DNA from: Eulemur rufifrons | Lineage: Eukaryota > Chordata > Mammalia > Primates > Lemuridae | Direction of reading: 5' to 3' | DNA length: 64,000 nt | Assembly: GCF_041146395.1 (NCBI RefSeq) | Contig: NC_091000.1 | Location: 11,360,501-11,424,500, forward strand | Shown here: positions 24,253 through 35,879 of the stretch, one piece after another | Layout: each line of letters opens with the position of its first letter | Position numbering within the stretch: the stretch's first letter is position 1 | Made by a program: the position numbers and the translations under genes | Notes under the pieces: generated by a model | Databases searched by the model: none | Told to the model about the DNA's origin: nothing | The model's input: the letters and a program-made list of their open reading frames with translations, nothing else

Positions 24253-25024
24253 CTTTCTCTTCTTTATAGTTTGCAAAAAATCAATTTCTTACCAAGCAAA
24301 GCATATCTGTATGAACAAGAATGTAATGCAGCTATAGAGTAGTCCAGAACTGTATTTATGTCCACCCATCCCACTAACATCTGCCACGTATCAGTTATAT
24401 TAAGAAATTTCTGTTGCCCATAAGAGCTCCACAGCACGCCAGTTTCCCATGCCTCCGTGCTATTCACTGCATCCCTCTCACCATCCTGCAGTTTATAGGT
24501 GTAAAATTACTTGACTCTTTGTCAGTTAAAGAAATTGTTTGCTTGAGTAGAGTGGTAAACACAAGATGAAGCCAGTGAGATTTCCAAATAAGTGAAAAAC
24601 ATTTTGATAAGGAATATGGAAATATTCAAGCCGAGTGAGAGACATAATCAGGAAAACACTGAGAGATCCATTATTGATTTGGCTTGCTTTCCAGTTTTCA
24701 ATGCCTGACACACCTTTTCCTATTGCATTTATTTCTTTTTGATGCATCTCTTCTTAGTAGAGGCGGCCCCTAACCATCCATTTAAAGCAGACCCTCCCTC
24801 ACTGCCCCATTGTGACTTATAGCCTTCTCACAGTACTCTGCACATTTAGTCCAGTTGTGTGGCATTCCCTTCTCTTTGCTCTTTCCTTTTGCCCAAATCA
24901 AACACATGCCTCTCTCTTCTTCCTTGAATGGGACTGTATACCTGACACGGTTGTTGATACACTCAAAGTTACAGGAAATGAAATAGGTAAAGGAAATAGT
25001 GGGAAGGAAGAATGTTACTTTGTT
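24253..25024. other. Unassigned stretch
   Basis: Holds a 121-codon minus-strand frame (24782-25147) and shorter ones, none with a recognisable domain; the first overlaps an L2 end. The part after 24780 may be a decayed upstream portion of that L2. Confidence 0.4.
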
Positions 25025-25180
25025 TAGTGTCTGCAGCCCTTCCTGGATTGTAAACCCCATGGTGTCTGCAACCCTCACCCGCGTGTAAACTCCATGAAGG
25101 TACAGCTGTAATTGTCTTTTTTCATCTCTCTGTCTCCAGAGCCTCAAACAGGAGCCTCATTTGCTGAATGAATAACTGAA
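25025..25180 (+). mobile_element. L2 LINE 3' end
   Basis: 'cctggattgtaaaccccatg', 'tgtaaactccatgaaggtac' and 'tctctgtctccagagcctca' followed by 'tgctgaatgaataactgaat' follow the terminal L2 order. The block 'gtaaac(t/c)ccatg' appears twice, so a short internal duplication is likely. Confidence 0.75.
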
Positions 25181-27179
25181 TAATGAATTTGTACCAGTTT
25201 ACCAAGAAGCCTCAGTAGCCGCTCATTTCTGTTAACCATTTTACTTTCTAACAGATTGAGCGTCATTCATTAACATATGCAGGTAGTTGCCATTCTTGTG
25301 TTGATTGGCCGGACTATGTGACAGTGGTCCGGAGGTTATGTTCACTACTATGTGTAATGTTGAAGTGGTCACTTGTCTTTTTTCCCTTCTTGACTCTAAA
25401 TAGCCCTTTCCCTCCTTTCTGATTTGATTTTTTTCTGAGCTCCTAATAATATTTGAAATATGTGCTGGTATGAATAATACATCTGACAAATGAAATTTGG
25501 ATAATTATATTGTTTTTCTTTAGAGATGTGTTGTCTGTAGTATTCAATTTGAAAGCACATATATCAGTTAAAGAAGTCAAAAGTAGTTAACAATCAAAGG
25601 AGGTAATACAGTGCAATAGAAGGTTAGGAACCAGGCTCCTATCGTATCTTTGCTATTCGTTACCTACCTTATTTCCTCCAATTTGGAAGCATAGTTTTGT
25701 TTTAACTTTCTGAAATTGGTAGTATTTTTTTAAATTGCTGTCGAAAGAAACTTGCTTGCTGCCAGATAAGAGGAATAAATTATCACATGGTTGTCACCAT
25801 GGTTCTATGCCTAATTACAGATGATCGAAAGTCATTCAGAAGACTCATTAGACTTTAAATGAAGGGATGGCTTGTGATTGTGTTACTAAAGCAAAAGAAA
25901 AAAAAAAGGTATTTAATTATGTGGCTTAAGGGGAACTGTTACCTGTTGGTTTAAAAAAAACTATGTGCATTTGATGTGGCATTTTACCCCATATAAGGTG
26001 TAATTAAATGGATGATTGATGATGTTACACTTCATGATGTCACAGACAGAAGAATCTTCAAAACTTAGCAAGATTTAAAGTTTACTCACCATTTAAAATT
26101 ACATTCACTGTGACCCAATGTTTTCTCCAGTACTGCTCCTGGAATCATTGCAATAAAGGAAATTATAGAAATACTGTATTGTAAGGCATTTAATAAAATC
26201 ACAAAATTCTGAAGAAAAAAGTAGGATTTTTCTCTGAGTTATATATTTGTTTTAGGGAAAAATGATTATTTGTCAGCAAAGACCTTAACCCAGAAACTAA
26301 GGACAAATGGGGGCCCCATGTATTCATGCCAAAATGTTTCTTGTATTACAACAATTTATTATAGTAAATTGCACATTAAACAAACCAGTTGTATAGCAAT
26401 ACATATCACTCAGTATTGTGAATTTAGATCTGTAAAGGATTGTACTTTAATTATCCAGTGTTCATATTTACCCTGTACCCTGAGTACTTAGTATATGATT
26501 GTGCACTGCTTAACTGTTTCAGTGTTCAGCTTTATTAACATAGTTCTGTGATTGCTGTGGCTTTCAGCTAAAACTCACCTTAGCTTCTGAACTTGCCAAT
26601 TTCTATTCCTATAATTTCGAAGAGGTTTCAGGGTAGATTATACCTTCTAATATTTTTACATAGAAAGGAGAAACACCTCACATACTGGGGTGGGTGCAAT
26701 AATAGAAATTACAAGGAGTCGGGAGGAAGGGAGGTGAACACCAGGACAGCTGGTGCTCTAAAAATGAACTCAGAAATGAATCAAAATGTAACTGTCATTT
26801 GGTCTTGAAAAGATTATCTTTATGGCTTATTTTGTGTTTTATGAATAAATAGTGGTGGACTTCCAAGTATATAAAAATTGCTCAACATTGATTTTGCATG
26901 AAGTATTAACATTAACTCTCTTATCCCTTGAGAGTTTGTGAGAGCATAATGGTGGCAATCATTTGGAAAAGAGAGGCCTCTTTTCTGCTCTGCTCCACTA
27001 ACTTTTAATGCTTATCTAGGGTTATGAGGCCAGGGTGAGTTTTTAGGTCCAATTTCATTCTTCTTCTCTGCTGGGGTTGTATAAAGTTTTCCCATTCCAC
27101 CCCATCTGCTTCAGGAGGAAGGCATAACATGACCTTCTCCCTGTCATTACCAGTGAGCAGTCCCTTTTCCTATCCATCT
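25181..27179. other. Unassigned stretch
   Basis: About 2 kb without a repeat I can name, apart from a weak MIR-like patch near 25610-25680. No exon or strong promoter is recognised. Confidence 0.4.
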
Positions 27180-27410
27180 GCGCATTCATTCGTTCATTTG
27201 TTCATTTGTTCCTTTACACATTCATTTAAATAAATATTTGTTCAGCACCAACTTACAGACCAATGTGTTCTGGATAAAAATTTCAATTAGACACTAACCC
27301 CACACTCATGGCTTATAGTGTAGTTGAGGAGAAAAGTCAGTCAACAAGTACCATACCGTGTGATAAATACAGTAAGTGACATGTGTTTAGGTGCCATATG
27401 ATCTAAATTA
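27180..27410 (-). mobile_element. L2 LINE 3' end, antisense, with degraded tail repeat
   Basis: Begins with degenerate TTCA/TTTG repeats (the L2 tail in reverse), then 'aaatatttgttcagcaccaa', 'ccacactcatggcttatagt' and 'accataccgtgtgataaata', matching the reversed L2 3' UTR (aaatatttattgagcacc ... ccctcatggagcttacattctag). Confidence 0.75.
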
Positions 27411-28340
27411 GACTCTAATGAGGAGAGACTAACATTGTTGTAGGCATTTGCTCTATTGTATGTGCCAGCAGGTTTTTATGTCTTTAGTTGGTTTGAGTGC
27501 ATATGCAAGAAGCAAGATATCCTGATATCAAGCAGTAAAGGAAAATTACTTTTTGAGATAATTGGGAATTTCAGACTGGCCAGTGAGAAATTTCCGCCAT
27601 TTTAAAATTACATTGTAGATATGGCCAACATCTCAACCTCAACCTAGTCACGAACATAATCATCTCAGATTCAGTGACTTTTTTCCAATTTTTTTTTCTT
27701 TTTTTTGGTCCATGTGGAAAAAAGTATGAAAGTAGGATAGCAGTATTATATTTTCTTTTTGTCTTTGAAACTATCTCTAAATTTTATGCATGCCACACTT
27801 TTTCAACAGGCTACCTCTCCAATGTATTGCTTTCAGAAACACTATAGATTTTAGCTGAACTTTGCCTTTCCCTGTTTATAATATTCTATTTTATTTATAC
27901 TCTATCTTGTTCCAGAAAGAAAATGAAAGTAATTCAGAAGGATGTGTAAAATAGAAGGAGAGGTCATAAATTCAAGGTAGAAGCATTGAAGTGTTGCAAC
28001 AGTCTATATTGCTTGGTTTCAAGCAGGATTCATCAGGCGTAGAACTAGCTACATTTAGAGCCCTAGGAGCATTTATTGTGGGGCCTGTTCTGTGCATTTT
28101 CAGATGTTTAACAGCACTTCTGACCTCTACCTACAAGATGCCAGTAGCACCTTCCTAGTCATGGCAACAAAAATATCTCTAGATATTTTCATATGTCCCT
28201 TGTGGCAGGAAGCAAAATTTGGTATGAGGTAGGTAGAAATCAAATAGTTTTGATTTATTTTGACATACCAAATTTAAATCTGAAAGAGGTGTCAAATGGA
28301 CAGGTGGATTGAATCTGTTCTTCATGGGAAAATTTTTTAC
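27411..28340. other. Unassigned stretch
   Basis: AT-rich, no named repeat or exon recognised. Confidence 0.4.
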
Positions 28341-28344
28341 AGCA

Positions 28345-28570
28345 GTCAGAGTAGATGAGAACACTTACGGAGAGAGTGTAGATAGAGAAGAAAGCAGTGG
28401 TCTTGAGACCAAGCTCTGGGATTGGTTAGAGGCAAATGAAGCAGTGAAGGAGTCTGGGTAAGAAGAAATCAAGGAGACTGTGGTATGATGGAAACCAAGC
28501 AAAGAAAGTATGTCAAGGAGGAGTATTCACTTGTGTTAAATGCTCCAAAGACATTCAATAAGAAATGTTA
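28345..28570 (-). mobile_element. L2 LINE, antisense ORF2 fragment
   Basis: 'gagagagtgtagatagagaa' is nearly identical to the reversed L2 reverse-transcriptase region. 'gaccaagctctgggattggt' and 'gtcaaggaggagtattcact' followed by 'tgtgttaaatgct' fit the continuation. Confidence 0.8.
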
Positions 28571-28769
28571 GCTATTGTTTTATTATATATAACTGAAATT
28601 ATTTTTAGCTCTCAAAAAATTAGGTCCAAAAGCAAATAAAGACAGTAATAGAGGCATAAAATAGGCTATGAAATGAATTTAAAATGCTAAAATTTGCAAG
28701 TCCTAAAGACCTAAACCCTTGCCCTGGGTGTGCTGCAAATCTTGGCTTTCTACACTCTAAAAGCTTTTA

Positions 28770-29298
28770 TAAAAAGCAATGTTAGTCATTTCAATATTTG
28801 CGATGACCATAAAGCAAAAACCTACAGTGTCAGGGGTCTCCAGCACCACACCCAGTTTAGATGATCTGCTAGCAGGACTCAAATTTATTCTTAAAGTGAG
28901 AGGCTCCAAAGCAAAATCTGCAAAAGAAAAAGGCACAGGGGGCAAATCCAGAGGAAAGCAAGCACTGCTTCCAGTGGAGTCACACGGGACACTCAATTCC
29001 TATAGCAGTGAGTTATGACGGCGCATGTGAGATGTTGTCTGCCAGGGAGGCTCACTAGAGCCTCGGTGCCCAGGGTTGTACTGCGGGCTGAGCATGTAGG
29101 CACCGTCTGCCTGGCACGTACCAAAACTTCAGACTCACAGAAGGAAAGCAGGGTTAGCATAAACTACACTGTTCATGGTGAGCCACTTTCATTAGGATGA
29201 GAATGGTGGGGACTCTCCTCAAATCTGGGTCCCCAGATGCCAGCCATGGGCAAACCTTGCAAGCTGGCCTTTCTAAGGCATCTCAGGCCTGTGATGTT
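28770..29298 (+). mobile_element. Probable ERVL-class LTR or internal remnant
   Basis: The 3' part ('gtaggcaccgtctgcctggc', 'cttcagactcacagaaggaa', 'gatgccagccatgggcaaac', 'aggcctgtgatgttaac') reads like an old ERVL-type element. An open frame of 79 codons covers 28779-29018 on the plus strand and another overlaps it on the minus; I do not recognise either product. CpG density is locally raised near 29010-29120. Ends and family are uncertain. Confidence 0.5.
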
Positions 29299-29314
29299 AA
29301 CATTTTTTTTTTTA

Positions 29315-29654
<340 letters not shown>

Positions 29655-29854
29655 AACATTTTTTTTTTAATAACAGGCCAAAGCCCAGGAAAAATACAAG
29701 CATTGCTGGCACTAAGACTAAATCAGAATTTCTCTGGAATGGGCATTTGATTAATATACTGTTTCCAACATATTCTACATCATTTGGATAGCCAGTAAGC
29801 TAAAATTTTTGTTTCTATGTATTGGGAGGAAGTCTAGCATATAATAAAATAATC

Positions 29855-30040
29855 ATATACTGTGGTATCTGACAAACCTGGCCTCTAGTCTTGGCTGACC
29901 TACTTGTTCTCTCTCTATACTTCCATTTCTGGTGATAAAACCTACCATTTTGAAGATCAGTGATAAAAATATACAATACCTAAAATAGTGACTGGCAGAT
30001 AATGTACACTCAAAAATAGTGGTGGCATTGGTATTGGTGT
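29855..30040 (+). mobile_element. MIR SINE
   Basis: 'ggtatctgacaaacctggcc', 'gctgacctacttgttctctc', 'ctatacttccatttctggtg' and 'aatagtgactggcagataat' give the MIR order. Confidence 0.75.
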
Positions 30041-30276
30041 TAATAATTGCAGTAATAGTTGTTGTTTTATTATTGTCTTTCTTCAGTTAGGCTCACCATT
30101 ACTTTTCTTGGATTAATCGGTTGTAATATCTACCCTCCTGTATTTTCAGCTAAATGGCTTTCAGTTTTTCAATTAAAATTTCAGTTGAACAGTATCAGAG
30201 GCATTTTAATAAAAAATTTTACTAAGCTTGATTAGTTGATGAGAAGTAAATTGCTCATTTTTGATTATCACATTAA

Positions 30277-30360
30277 CTCTTTCTGGCCATTAGGGTACCA
30301 TTTAGTAAATTACCTCTTTTAGTACGGTACTCAAAATGTTACCCAAGTGACCAGAAAGAG
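30277..30360. mobile_element. 84-bp piggyBac-like MITE with TTAA duplications
   Basis: A short palindromic element. The left end ctctttctggccattagggt and the reversed right end ctctttctggtcacttgggt agree over the first 10 bases and at about 23 of 28 overall. TTAA lies immediately outside each end (30273-30276 and 30361-30364), the target duplication expected of piggyBac transposons. The core holds a second inverted pair (agtaaattacc / ggtactcaaaa is weaker). It is too short to encode a transposase. I recognise the structure, not a named family. Confidence 0.7.
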
Positions 30361-30364
30361 TTAA

Positions 30365-31150
30365 TAATGCACCAACAGGCTGAGCAGTTTACTACCTTCT
30401 TACTATTAGATCAGTCTCATTATATTAAATGTTTCTCTTACTATAATTGTCATTTTCCTTACAAAAATGATATATTAGATACAGTTATTTATTTTTAATA
30501 GACCTTATAAGCTCAACGAAAAGTATGCTGAGTTCACTCACGTGTTTTCTAAGGGGATTTAAGGTATTGGTGTTCACTGTATAATATGGAAAATAAATCT
30601 GAGGGGGATAATAAGTGCATCTTACACAGTGCATCAGGAGGGCATTATTTCCCAAGGGTACAAGTAATTCCCTGATTATGATCTGAGTATCAGGGAGTCA
30701 TATTAATATGCCTCCCTAAGTGCTTGAGCACTAAAGAGAATTATGTCTCATGGTGTTGTAGCGGGTAAACTTTCATGTGGGCAGGAATCTTACCTTTTAT
30801 AATGTCTACATTATCCGTCCTCCCGTGGATGTGTTTTTACTGCTAATTCTAATACAGCTTTTAATTATTCAGGAGTGACCCTTACTTTCTTACGAATAGA
30901 AGCCTGCAATCAAATTAACATTACATCTCTAATTCAAATATTTTTCCAGGTTGCCTGGCAAAATCATTGCCACTGTCTTGGAAAGAATACTGGACTCCTG
31001 AAGTATTAGTTGTTGCAAAATAAAAGGTTGCCTTTTCACTGATATCGTATAGTCTGATAATCTGTGAGCCACTTAGTGTTTACTGAGTTGTCGCTGAATG
31101 TAACATTACATTAAATGCTTTGGAGGATACAAAGCTAATATATAACTGTC
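30365..31150. other. Unassigned stretch
   Basis: AT-rich sequence without a named repeat or exon. Confidence 0.4.
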
Positions 31151-31154
31151 TTGC

Positions 31155-31650
31155 TCAGTCATTTATTCAATAGATAACTTACTGAGAGAGTTGTGTGCTG
31201 TGTACTCAAAGAGTACAAAGATGAATAAAAAATGTCAAAGAACTTGAAGTCTGTTTGGGGAGCTGATTAATGACATCATAGTAGAGTACCATAGCATCTA
31301 TAAAAGCATGATCACAAGAATATGTCCGGCTACTTCAGATCAGAGAGAGGGAGACCTAACCCAACTTGGAAGAAGTCATGGGGATTTACCTCCAGGAGAT
31401 AAAGTTGAGATAAAGTTGAGATGAATCTTACAGGATAAACAGGAGTCATCTAAGAAAACAGGCATGCATTTCTACCAGAGAGGCCAATATAAAGGCACAA
31501 AGTTGAGAAACAGGATGAGGCATGGAAGGTGGGTGCTGTAATAGTTTCTTGTCATTGATCTCGTATGTAAAGCAGAAAGCACGGCTGAGTAAATAGGAGC
31601 CATCAAATCAGGGATATGCCACGGTTTAAATTTGCTGAGTTTTTAAGCCT
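31155..31650 (-). mobile_element. L2 LINE, antisense 3' portion
   Basis: 'gagtacaaagatgaataaaa', 'agtagagtaccatagcatct', 'gacctaacccaacttggaag', 'gatgaatcttacaggataaa' and 'aatataaaggcacaaagttg' follow the reversed L2 3' half. An 11-bp unit (gagataaagtt) is doubled at about 31396-31420. Confidence 0.8.
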
Positions 31651-31710
31651 AATTAGAAAAAGGAAAGTAATGTGTGTTCATAATGGAGACAGTAAACACT
31701 TGGTCACTGG

Positions 31711-31878
31711 AGTTCATTATTTTATATATTCTTCCACAAAACCCATGAACGAGGTAGTATTATTTCCCACATTTTATAGATGAAAAGCCTGTTGTTTAGA
31801 AATATTAAGTAAATTACCCAAGGATGCAGAGAAAATAAACAATGGAGATAGAATTCAAATCTACAGAATTCCAGAACA
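31711..31878 (+). mobile_element. MIR SINE, 3' part
   Basis: 'acccatgaacgaggtagtat', 'cccacattttatagatgaaa', 'aaattacccaaggatgcaga' and 'gagatagaattcaaatctac' are in MIR order. Confidence 0.82.
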
Positions 31879-31880
31879 CA

Positions 31881-31955
31881 AACTTGCAGAGAGATTAAAC
31901 CACTTGCCCGGGATTATATCGTAAGTGGCTGAGCAGGTATTCAGTTCAATTCATG
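31881..31955 (+). mobile_element. Second MIR-like 3' core, tandem to the first
   Basis: 'ttgcagagagattaaaccac', 'ttgcccgggattatatcgta' and 'agtggctgagcaggtattca' repeat the MIR block already present at about 31790-31870, so this is either a second MIR or a local duplication. Confidence 0.65.
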
Positions 31956-33104
31956 GAAATCTTATTTCCATGTATGAGGACAGTATTGAAAATAGGTTGA
32001 ATTTAAGTGGAAGGCAGAGAGGGAACAGTAAAAGCTCAGAGTAAACCTGGGCGGTTGGGGACGGACAGTGTGCACCTCGAGGACAGAGAAAGTAAGGGAC
32101 ACACGCATGCCCAGTGACACCATGTGACATCAGCAGAATTACTAATAACACCATCTTTCCCTCTCAAAAGGTGTCCAGTTTGGACAATAAATTATATGGT
32201 CCCCCTAGCTATAGAGCATTATACAAAGTACTGGGTGCAACAGGGACACAACTGGGGAAGTACTTAGACATGTTGATTTGAAAAGTGAGACTGTCCTATG
32301 TTTACTAATTGTAATTGATTTAATGAAAACCGAAAATGAGGACAATCACTGACTTCACAATGGTTCATTCTTACAGATGTGCCAGATCACAAAATGGATC
32401 ATTTTTCCTCATATACTGTGTAGCCTCTGGGATAACCATGTTATTCACTTATCAAAACAAGGTGAAATTTGGTGGACGATTTTTGATTATAAAGCAAACT
32501 TTTCTGATACGTCAACAGAGTTAGGACTGCTCTGCAGTGGTAACTTACTCCCTCTTCCTCACATTAGCCCAGTGCAGAGATTTGGCCTTTTAATATATAT
32601 ATTTGGACAGGTAGCATGCAGTATAATAGGAAACAGCCACCAAGCTGTAAATTTTCTGTGGATTATTAGCTCTGCCTCAGGAAATCCTGTAGAGAGTTTC
32701 CAGTAGAAAAGCTTTCACCTTTCTTCTGGAAAATAAATTCTCAGTGAGACTAGGTACTTATTTTCAAACTCTGTCCCTCATATACGTATTTTGGTGAATT
32801 CTGATACATTTGTCCTGAAATTCTTGCTGGTATTTCTATTTAAAAAAAAAACTATTGTGATTATTGTATTCTTCTCATAGACTCTATAGCAAAGGCAGAA
32901 TACTTCTTGGGCCAGGATTTGGGCCGAGAGTCTTATCTCGCTTCCGCAATATCCCAAGTGACTGTTATTTATTGTTGTTGCTGTTTTATTTTGTTATAGC
33001 AAATATTTCTTCATATATACAGGCCAAAGATTTATGCTTATACATCTTTCACATTTTTTCATAAAGAACTTTTATTGTAATGGCATTTAATTCATAATGA
33101 ATTA
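31956..33104. other. Unassigned stretch
   Basis: Contains a 109-codon plus-strand frame (32377-32706) overlapped by another; neither resembles a known protein. No named repeat seen. Confidence 0.4.
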
Positions 33105-33139
33105 GGATATACATTATTGTATGTTAATAGTACCTACCA
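33105..33139 (+). mobile_element. MIR SINE, part left of the Alu
   Basis: 'ttaatagtacctacc' equals the MIR 'ataatagtacctacctcatag' block, cut by the Alu; the MIR continues at 33493. Confidence 0.65.
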
Positions 33140-33492
33140 GGCCGGGCGCGGTGGCTCACGCCTGTAATCCTAGCTCTCTGGGAGGCCGAGGCGGGTGGAT
33201 CGCTTGAGCTCAGGAGTTCGAGACTAGCCTGAGCAAGAGCGAGACCCCGTCTCTACTAAAAAATAGAAAGAAATTATATGGACAACTAAAAAAAAAAATC
33301 TATATAGAAAAAATTAGCCGGGCATGGTGGCGCATGCCTGTAGTCTCAGCTACTCGGGAGGCTGAGGCAGTAGGATCGCTTAAGCCCAGGAGTCTGAGGT
33401 TGCTGTGAGCTAAGCTGACGCCATGGCACTCACTCTAGCCTGGGCAACAAAGTGAGACTCTGTCTCAACAAAAAAAAAAAAAAAAAAAAAAA
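33140..33492 (+). mobile_element. Alu SINE, strepsirrhine (lemur-type), full length
   Basis: Starts ggccgggcgcggtggctcac, has the long linker with 'tatatggacaactaaaaaaa', the right-arm 'gctgacgccatggcactcac' and a long A tail. The 13-bp duplication aatagtacctacc is perfect at 33126-33138 and 33493-33505, placing the insertion inside a MIR. Confidence 0.97.
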
Positions 33493-33620
33493 AATAGTAC
33501 CTACCTATCAGAATTAATGTGAGACTTAAATGAATAAAGAGATGTTAATACGTGTGAAACATTTAGAACAGTGCTTGGCACAATAACCACTGTAAAGTAT
33601 TTGTTAGTATCTATTTTTCT
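33493..33620 (+). mobile_element. MIR SINE, part right of the Alu
   Basis: 'agacttaaatgaataaagag', 'catttagaacagtgcttggc' and 'accactgtaaagtatttgtt' continue the MIR from the target site. Confidence 0.88.
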
Positions 33621-35079
33621 AAAGTAGCATGTTGGCCTCCACAAGGAGGAATTCTGTCCAGATATGTAGGAACTCCCAGTGGGAGTTGAGATAAATGCCA
33701 CAAATAAATATGGTGTATTTTAATTTATATTATATTTGCACAGGTTACTATATTGTTGTTTCTATTATTATTATTGCTGCTTTAATTTTGTATTTACAGC
33801 AAGTCTTTCTTCTGAGTAGAGCAAGTTTGTAACTTGTAATTATGTTAGGGCAACCAGTGTCAACTGGCACTGTCCGGGGAAAATCGGTTGAGGTTTGTAA
33901 GCCTTTCTTATAAAATTAACATCCAAATAGCTTCTCAAGTGTTTCTTCTATTGGTGTGGGCTTGTTCTAGCAGTAGGACTGCAAGACCATTGAATAGGAA
34001 TGTCACAGCTAATGCCTCTTCTGGGCATCTGAGCGAAATAGCTGCCAATAGGCATGCCATGCTTTTTAGCTTCGGTGAAACTCCAGTTAGAAATCTTGTG
34101 AGGTTTCTTAGTGGCCGATGACAGCTCACAAGTGGGTCAGAACATCACATCCTGGCTGCCAGGAAAAGTACACACTTTTTCTTTGTCTTTCTTTCTGCCA
34201 AGAAAAAACACTGACTTGCTGAAAAAAATAAGCAGAAGTGACTGCTGCTCATCTTCAGGCCAGACTCCCATGTTTTCCTGCTTTGATGGCTCAGAAGAAC
34301 CCTGGGCGCACATAAATATTGTATGTTGTTTTAGGCTTCGTTCCTCAGCATGGAGCCTGTTTCTGCTAGCTCATGGTGAAAATTTCTGTGAAGTCACCAG
34401 TTCCTATCTCATACCCATGAAAGTTTCATCTGTTGCCTCTCCTGGCATCAGAAAGCTTAGATTTAACTCATGTAACTATCAGATATTTCATTTGTTTTTC
34501 AGGTGGAATATCTTACTTTTTCCCTGTATGTCAGGGAGCCTGTTTTCCTCCTTATGTGTTTGCTTTTCTTGCATTCGGCGATTATTCATTAAAAGCCTGA
34601 CAGTTGGCAAGGTATCAATATGCTAAGTACTTTGAAGGAGTATCCAGAAGAGTAAAAGACATAAATACAGTTAACTGTGTATTTCAGTTAGGAAGAAATA
34701 GGGATTATAAGGAAGTGTAGTGTGGATAAAGTGTTAGGAAGCTCTGATACTTATCTGCCATTTAACTCCAAGAACATCTCGTGTAGTTTCTAGACTTTCT
34801 TCTGTTTCATCCTTTTTGCGTTCTCTCAGCATCCTGTGAAACTCTTACATAAATCAAAGTGTGGTGGTTTCCTAAATCAGTTTTCAAAAAGACTAGTTCA
34901 TGCATTTAGTTCGTCATGAACCAAAATCTGTAAATTGCAGGATATAAATTCTCACTGTATAAATATCCTTGGTTATCTTTCTCTTCTGTGTTAAGATCTC
35001 TTTCTTGTCTCCTTCGATCTTCTAATTAGGTACTTTGAGGTCTTTTACCAGTTGTTTGCACCAGCTTCTCTATCTTTCT
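33621..35079. other. Unassigned stretch holding the longest open frame
   Basis: No repeat named. It contains the 171-codon plus-strand frame at 34111-34626, which follows a 77-codon frame (33888-34121) with an 11-base overlap in another phase. The 171-codon product is rich in Ser, Cys, Phe and Leu with no domain I know. A pyrimidine tract ending in cag (near 34490-34502) resembles a splice acceptor inside it. Chance is the simplest explanation. Confidence 0.35.
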
Positions 35080-35465
35080 GTTTCATGGTCCATTACTCCC
35101 TAAACCAAATTCTCAACTTCAGTCAAGTAAACTATTTATTTACCATTCCAGACTCAGGCAATTTGCTTTCTGTTTCTTGGCCTCTGCACTTGCAAACCCT
35201 TTCTACTGGCACGTAGAATGCCTTCCTTTCTTCTCACCATGAAAGCATTTTTTTTGCCTTTGTTCAAAATGTTTCTTCTCTATGATACTGTCTTCACATA
35301 ATCTCATTGCTTCTAGTAATTACACATTTTCCATGTGTGTTTAATTATGTAGTCGTGACCGGTTACATCATTTTGTATTGGGTATCTATACTATGGGTAT
35401 GTTTGTGTACCAGTCTCTGTATGTTGATTGCTGCAGCATCTTAAGTTTCCCAGTATTCAATGCAG
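35080..35465 (+). mobile_element. L2 LINE, 3' portion
   Basis: 'tggcctctgcacttgcaaac', 'ctactggcacgtagaatgcc', 'cttcacataatctcattgct' and 'gtctctgtatgttgattgct' follow the L2 sense order, heavily decayed. Confidence 0.65.
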
Positions 35466-35875
35466 TGTTCTGTGAATGTGCAGTGCAAACTGAAATATAT
35501 TTATTTGTCTACTGAAGATAATTGATTCATCTTGCTGCTCACGGACTGCTAATTTTGGGATTGCATTGTTTGTAATCTTCCCAATGATTTAACTATTTTT
35601 TCATTAAGTGAAGCTTTTTAAGCACTTTCCATTGGCTTTGGGATGTTCATTTGGAACAATAGTAAAAATACTGGTAGCACCTGACAGTTAACTGCTTGAA
35701 TATAGGAATTAATTTTGTCCAGTGTAAACTTTTAAATAGTATTTTTTAAAGTTCACTTTTCAGACAGGTAGAGGCATGTCTCTTATTTAGCAGATGAGAG
35801 CAACAGACTGCAATGGGCAGAAATATAGCTATTTTGCCAAAAGCGTATACAGGAAGAGTTGGATGAAACAATTTC
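35466..35875. other. Unassigned stretch
   Basis: AT-rich, nothing recognised. Confidence 0.4.
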
Positions 35876-35879
35876 ATTA

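Noticed and set aside
24782..25147. 121-codon minus frame
   Set aside because: No domain recognised; overlaps an antisense L2 end and lacks exon signals.
32377..32706. 109-codon plus frame
   Set aside because: No recognisable domain, overlapped by another frame in a different phase, and no splice context.
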